The notes beneath the pieces are model-generated. The model worked only from the letters and a program-made list of their open reading frames with translations, was not told the DNA's origin and did not search any database. This document shows positions 60,369 through 64,000 of a stretch of DNA of 64,000 nt, one piece after another. The stretch's first letter is position 1. Every line of letters starts with the position of its first letter. Both the position numbers and the translations under genes were made by a program. The stretch lies in contig CAJOCQ010000011.1 in assembly GCA_905233135.1 (NCBI GenBank), positions 1-64,000 of the forward strand. Direction: 5' to 3'. This DNA is from an uncultured Selenomonadaceae bacterium (GTDB lineage Bacteria > Bacillota > Negativicutes > Selenomonadales > Selenomonadaceae).

Positions 60369-62603
60369 ATGGAAAATCAGCAGCGTAAACCAGGATTTTT
60401 TGAAGAGAAAAGCAACACGATATTTTTGCTTTTTTCATTGCCTGCGATTTTGGCGGCACTGTTTTTAATTTTGTACTTTTACCTTTCGGGCGCGTTCAGC
60501 CCTGTGCCGAAAGTTGAAATTCAAGCCGAAAATAAATTCAAAAAAACTTTGCACGTTGTAACGGATATTGACCGTAACCCCTATTCTTACGTTGACGCGC
60601 AGGGAAATTATTCGGGTTATGACGTGGAACTGATTAACGAAATTGCCAACCGCCTGCAAATGAATTTGGATTTAAAATTGGTTGATTGGAAGACCGCCAA
60701 TAAAATTTTTAACAGCGGCGAAGCTGACGTTATTATGAATGTCGATTCGGATTCAATCGTTGGCAACAATAAAATTATTGCGACACTCCCTACAACCGAA
60801 AAGCAATATGTAATTTACGGGCGCAGCAGTATTTCTTCAGTTGCCGAATTGTACGGGCGGCGCGTTGCCTCCTTGCACCAAGTGCCGGGCTTGGGACTTG
60901 ACGACGAAATTTCCTACATTGATTCTTACGAAAAAATTTTTTCCGCGCTGAAAAGCGGCGAATACGAATTTGCAATTTGCCCGATTCAAGTCGGCAATTC
61001 TTTTTTGGAAAAATTTCAGCTGTACGACGTTCACCCCAGCTACGCCGTTATGCACGTTTACGGCTCAATGGTCTTGCACAATCAAGCTACAATGTTGCGC
61101 GTGAAAATTAACGCCGTCCTTATTCAAATGCAACAAGAAGGCAGACTCGACGCGCTAAGCCGTAAATGGATTAGCCAACATTATGAAAATATGACTTTCA
61201 TTGAAATGATTGAGAGCCGCCCTTGGCTCGCGTCGGGAATTATAATTTCTGTTATTGTAATTTTTTTGCTGATAATTTACGTTATTTTTCAATATCGCAA
61301 CGCGCAAATCGAACGCGCACATACCAAGCAACTGCAGGAAAATCTTGAAATTATAAAAAATCAGCAGGAAACTTTAAAACAACAACAGCAAGAATTGCTT
61401 GAGGCGAAGGAACGCGCCGAACAATCCAGCAAGGCTAAAACAACTTTTTTGTTTAACATTTCGCACGATATTCGCACGCCAATGAACGCAATTACAGGCT
61501 ACGTCAACCTTTCAAAAAATCTTCATAAACTCTGCGAAAATTGCCCGCGCCCGCATTGCCCCGATTGCGTTCCTTCCAAAATGTACGATTTCCTGAAAAA
61601 AATTGACGCCTCAAGCCAACATTTACTTTCGCTTATAAATGACGTACTCGAAATGTCAAGAATCGAAAACGGCAAAATGGAACTCGAAAATTTGCCCGTC
61701 AATATTCAAAAAATTTTCGCAGATGTTCAAGATATGTTCGCAACGCAAATGCAAACAAAAAAAATTAATTTTACCGTTGATACTTCCAAAATTAAAAATA
61801 AATTTGTTATCTGCGACGAAAACAGATTAAACCGCGTGCTTTTAAATTTGCTTAGCAACGCCTATAAATTTACGCCTTCGGGCGGCGAAATTTCCGTTAA
61901 ACTCGAACAAAAAATTTCTGACAAAGAAAATTTCGGCGCGTATGAAATTCGCGTCAAGGATACTGGAATTGGTATGAGCGAAGAATTTGCGGCAAAAGTT
62001 TTTGAGGCGTTTGAGCGTGAAAGAAGTTCGACAGTAAGCCGCATTCAAGGTACGGGCTTGGGAATGGCAATTACAAAAACTATTGTTGACCTTATGCACG
62101 GCGATATTAAAGTTGTTACGAAATTGGATCACGGTACAGAATTTATTATCAATGTGCAGTACGAATTGACGGACGAAATTTTGGGCGAAGAAGAAAAAAT
62201 TTCTTCGGACGCAATGGATTTCAACGGCAAGAAAATTTTGCTTGTTGATGACGTGGAAGTGAACCGCGAAATTGCAATAATGATTTTGGAAGAGGCGGGC
62301 TTTACGGTTGACTTTGCAACCAACGGCAAGGAAGCGGTTGAAAAAGTTTCTGCGTCAAAAGTCGGAGATTACGATTTAATTTTAATGGATATTCAAATGC
62401 CGATAATGAACGGCTACGACGCAGCGGCGGCTATTCGCAATTTGCCCAATAAAAAAATCGCTGAAATTCCAATTATCGCAATGACTGCGAATGCTTTCAG
62501 CGAAGATGTTCAAGCGGCACTTAACGCCGGTATGAACGGACATATTGCAAAGCCGCTCGATATTCCAAAAATGATGGAAGTTTTGGCGGAAATTTTGAGT
62601 TAA
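60369..62603 (+). CDS. hybrid sensor histidine kinase with extracytoplasmic solute-binding domain
   Basis: 744 residues. Membrane helix 1 (about 20-45), a periplasmic SBP_bac_3-type domain (about 60-285; FKKTLHVVTDIDRNPYSYVDAQGNYSGYDVELINEIANRL), helix 2 (about 290-320), coiled coil, HisKA with phospho-acceptor His about 366 (FLFNISHDIRTPMNAITG), HATPase (NLLSNAYKFTPSGGEIS, DTGIGMS, GTGLGMAITK) and a receiver domain with Asp about 674 (YDLILMDIQMP). Unusual is a CX2CX4CX2C cluster at residues 389-400, 23 residues after the histidine. It would sense an amino-acid-like ligand and relay phosphate. ATG 60369 with AAGGAAGG upstream. No separate output regulator is adjacent. Confidence 0.9.
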   Translation: MENQQRKPGFFEEKSNTIFLLFSLPAILAALFLILYFYLSGAFSPVPKVEIQAENKFKKTLHVVTDIDRNPYSYVDAQGNYSGYDVELINEIANRLQMNLDLKLVDWKTANKIFNSGEADVIMNVDSDSIVGNNKIIATLPTTEKQYVIYGRSSISSVAELYGRRVASLHQVPGLGLDDEISYIDSYEKIFSALKSGEYEFAICPIQVGNSFLEKFQLYDVHPSYAVMHVYGSMVLHNQATMLRVKINAVLIQMQQEGRLDALSRKWISQHYENMTFIEMIESRPWLASGIIISVIVIFLLIIYVIFQYRNAQIERAHTKQLQENLEIIKNQQETLKQQQQELLEAKERAEQSSKAKTTFLFNISHDIRTPMNAITGYVNLSKNLHKLCENCPRPHCPDCVPSKMYDFLKKIDASSQHLLSLINDVLEMSRIENGKMELENLPVNIQKIFADVQDMFATQMQTKKINFTVDTSKIKNKFVICDENRLNRVLLNLLSNAYKFTPSGGEISVKLEQKISDKENFGAYEIRVKDTGIGMSEEFAAKVFEAFERERSSTVSRIQGTGLGMAITKTIVDLMHGDIKVVTKLDHGTEFIINVQYELTDEILGEEEKISSDAMDFNGKKILLVDDVEVNREIAIMILEEAGFTVDFATNGKEAVEKVSASKVGDYDLILMDIQMPIMNGYDAAAAIRNLPNKKIAEIPIIAMTANAFSEDVQAALNAGMNGHIAKPLDIPKMMEVLAEILS

Positions 62604-62648
62604 AAATTTTTAAACTCTAGTCTTTAACCCTTAGTCTTTAATCTTTAT
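62604..62648. repeat. short family B-like phrase run
   Basis: CTCTAGTCTTTAACCCTTAGTCTTTAATC, reiterated CTTTAA/CTTAGT phrases between the convergent kinase and solute-binding genes. A one-armed or decayed member of the family; similar wording follows the family A copy at about 47816-47845. Confidence 0.4.
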
Positions 62649-63661
62649 TTAAACAGTTCGGAAAATTTTTTAACGAGTTCTTCTTTTTGAGTCATAACTT
62701 CGGTATAGTTAATTTTAATTCCCGTATCAATGGCGACTTCGGGCGAAGGCAAATTATATTTTTCGGGCATTTTAATATCGCGGCGAACGGGAACTGTACC
62801 TGCATTGGCAACCATTTGCTGCGCTTCCTGCGTCAAAAGATAGTCAACAAATTTTTTTGCAAGGTCTTTGTTGGGAGCGTCCTTGAAAATTGCAACGGGG
62901 CTCGGCACCATCAGCAATTCTTTTGGATAAACCATTTGCAGCGGCGAGCCCTTATCAATTTTTGCGGCGGTAATATAATCGACGCCCAAGCAAGCATTCA
63001 ATTCGCCCGTTGCCGTATCGTCAATAACTCTGCCTGAACCTTTGCTTTTAATTGCGCCGTTTTCGCGCAGGCGTTCCAGATAATTCCAACCGAATTGCTT
63101 TTCAAGCAGTGCAATGCTCATAAAAGCCGTGCCTGAAAGTGCGGGGTCTGCAATTCCGAAAGAATCTTTGTAAGTTTCTGAAGTTGCAATTTCTTCCCAA
63201 CCTGCGGGCGCGGTTGTAATTTTTTCCGTGTTAATTACAATTCCCAAAGTTCCTAAACGCGCAGCAGTAAATGAGCCGTCGTAATCGTCGAAGGGGTTTA
63301 AAATTTCGTTAAAATTTGACGGCTGATATTGTTCAAGCATACCCTGCGCTTTCATTTCGTAAAAATCGGGGACTTCGCTTGTCCAAATTATATCCGCCAA
63401 AAGTTGTCCGCTTTGCCTTTCGGCGTCGAGTTTCGCCATAATTTTCCCTGCGCCCGCTGATTGATAATCTACAGTAACGCCGGGATTTTGTTTTTTAAAG
63501 CCTTCAATAATTCCGCCGATTAAGGATTCTTTCATTGAAGTATAAATCACTAAATTTTTACTTTTGGCGGCGTTTTGATTTTGCGCAGAATCTTCGCCGC
63601 AACCGCCCGCAAATATTGTTAAACTCAAGAGCATTAACAGTGCGCAAATTTTTTTCAACAT
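62645..63661 (-). CDS. iron(III)-type ABC solute-binding lipoprotein
   Basis: 338 residues. Lipoprotein signal ALLMLLSLTIFAGGCGED with lipobox AGGC, then the family 1/FbpA-like pattern: LVIYTSMKESLIGGIIEGFKKQNPGVTVDYQSAGAGKIMAKLDAE, ADIIWTSEVPDFYEMKAQGML, GFAL-like central region, VPSPVAIFKDAPNKDLAKKFVDYLLTQEAQQM and GTVPVRRDI. Probably binds ferric iron, or 2-aminoethylphosphonate or another anion, for an ABC permease that is not in the window. ATG 63661 has AAAGGAGC upstream. It lies between lpxK and kdsB, interrupting the LPS gene run. Confidence 0.87.
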   Translation of the reverse strand: MLKKICALLMLLSLTIFAGGCGEDSAQNQNAAKSKNLVIYTSMKESLIGGIIEGFKKQNPGVTVDYQSAGAGKIMAKLDAERQSGQLLADIIWTSEVPDFYEMKAQGMLEQYQPSNFNEILNPFDDYDGSFTAARLGTLGIVINTEKITTAPAGWEEIATSETYKDSFGIADPALSGTAFMSIALLEKQFGWNYLERLRENGAIKSKGSGRVIDDTATGELNACLGVDYITAAKIDKGSPLQMVYPKELLMVPSPVAIFKDAPNKDLAKKFVDYLLTQEAQQMVANAGTVPVRRDIKMPEKYNLPSPEVAIDTGIKINYTEVMTQKEELVKKFSELFK

Positions 63662-63759
63662 AAATATCAGCTCCTTTTTTAGGGAACAGCGAATTTTTAA
63701 AGCTCCTTTCGCGCTGTTTCCTTTTTTGTATATATTTTTTTAGCAACAAAACTAATATT

Positions 63760-64000
63760 TTAATTTCTGCTGCCCAATTTTTCGCTTAAGCGGCGGCGCA
63801 ATTCTTCTTGAAATTCAGCCGCGCCCGCTTGAAATTTTACCTCCACGCAAATTACAAAAATTGGAATGTTCCAATTAGATTTTGCAAATTCGGCGGGAAT
63901 TTTAACGGCGTCCTTTTCGGTAATGACGATTGATTCTGCGCCGAGCGCGTCCGCCTGTTGCAAAACGTCGCGCATTTCTTTAACGGTGTATTCGTGGTGG
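63760..64000 (-). CDS. lpxK: tetraacyldisaccharide 4'-kinase, C-terminal part (runs off the window)
   Basis: The last 79 codons of a gene entering from the right edge. HHEYTVKEMRDVLQQADALGAESIVITEKDAVKIPAEF matches the LpxK C-terminal motif (histidine pair plus TTEKDAVK-like loop), and WNIPIFVICVEVKF follows. LpxK phosphorylates the lipid A precursor at the 4' position. Its place upstream of the kds genes fits the usual LPS order, although a solute-binding gene and a kinase gene intervene. The 98 bases after its stop contain GGGAACAGCG/CGCTGTTTCC, an inverted repeat with a T-run on the plus strand only. Confidence 0.85.
   Translation of the reverse strand, partial: HHEYTVKEMRDVLQQADALGAESIVITEKDAVKIPAEFAKSNWNIPIFVICVEVKFQAGAAEFQEELRRRLSEKLGSRN

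Noticed and set aside
63662-63759. Terminator of lpxK at the GGGAACAGCG/CGCTGTTTCC inverted repeat
   Set aside because: The T-run is on the plus strand only, whereas lpxK is on the minus strand; role unclear.

Overview
The window looks like a chromosomal segment of a Gram-negative-type (diderm) Firmicute, most likely class Negativicutes and perhaps Selenomonadaceae-like. It combines Firmicutes traits (strong GGAGG ribosome binding sites, many TTG and GTG starts, a YqfA/FloA flotillin, Cse60-like small proteins, sbp and DUF881 division genes) with a complete outer-membrane programme (kdsA/B/C/D, lpxK, an lpxL-like acyltransferase, lptA/B/C and an LptF/G permease). Base composition is AT-rich and uniform. 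I see no large foreign island, prophage, IS element or CRISPR array.

Layout. 1-830: a structured leader-like stretch with a tiny hydrophobic ORF, tRNA-Thr and rpsU. 866-14406 (+): a surface/secretion block with two type I secretion ABC transporters around one HlyD-type adaptor, two glycosyltransferase-like proteins, a periplasmic protein, a short NfeD-like protein, the flotillin FloA, a GT9 glycosyltransferase and an orphan amino-acid ABC ATPase. 14775-16993 (-): acyl-CoA synthetase and PHP phosphatase. 17100-20260 (+): dnaB, tmRNA, a hypothetical and a metal-type ABC ATPase. 20234-27412 (-): GIY-YIG/DUF4357 protein, two membrane proteins, hemL, a tandem pair of GT2 glycosyltransferases, a GalT-like DUF4931 protein and an MBL hydrolase. 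27522-30626: a lipid/polysaccharide flippase, a retropepsin-like protein and a lipid kinase. 30966-35744 (+): a short flagellar basal-body cluster flgB-flgC-(DUF805)-fliE-fliF-fliG. 35745-37652 (-): U32 peptidase. 37834-43648 (+): pheS, an inserted HNH endonuclease, a small ORF, pheT, zapA and recO. 44161-50159 (-): ftsZ, sbp, DUF881, ftsQ and a fused murC-ddl. 50178-60151 (-): a MATE-RsbW-like fusion, LptF/G permease, two Cse60-like proteins, lptB, lptA, lptC, lpxL, kdsC, kdsD, kdsA, kdsB. 60369-64000: a hybrid sensor kinase (+), an iron-type solute-binding lipoprotein (-) and the C-terminus of lpxK (-).

How it fits together. The right-hand 14 kb builds Kdo, acylates lipid A and exports LPS. 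The division/peptidoglycan block and the flagellar block are conventional in content but reduced in order (no ftsA next to ftsZ, no murB next to murC, no fliH/fliI after fliG). The first 14 kb reads as a machine for exporting and perhaps glycosylating a large surface protein whose gene is not in the window.

The most unusual signal is not a gene. Two families of non-coding intergenic elements recur across the window. Family A (about 110-290 bp, at least seven copies) has a polypyrimidine/polypurine hairpin followed by a long-range stem whose two arms differ between copies but stay complementary. Family B (about 50-105 bp, about ten copies) consists of quasi-palindromes assembled from short reiterated phrases and usually sits just upstream of a ribosome binding site. 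Other points worth a second look are the HNH gene between pheS and pheT, a helical insertion inside PheT, the MATE-RsbW fusion, and a CX2CX4CX2C cluster just after the phospho-acceptor helix of the hybrid kinase.
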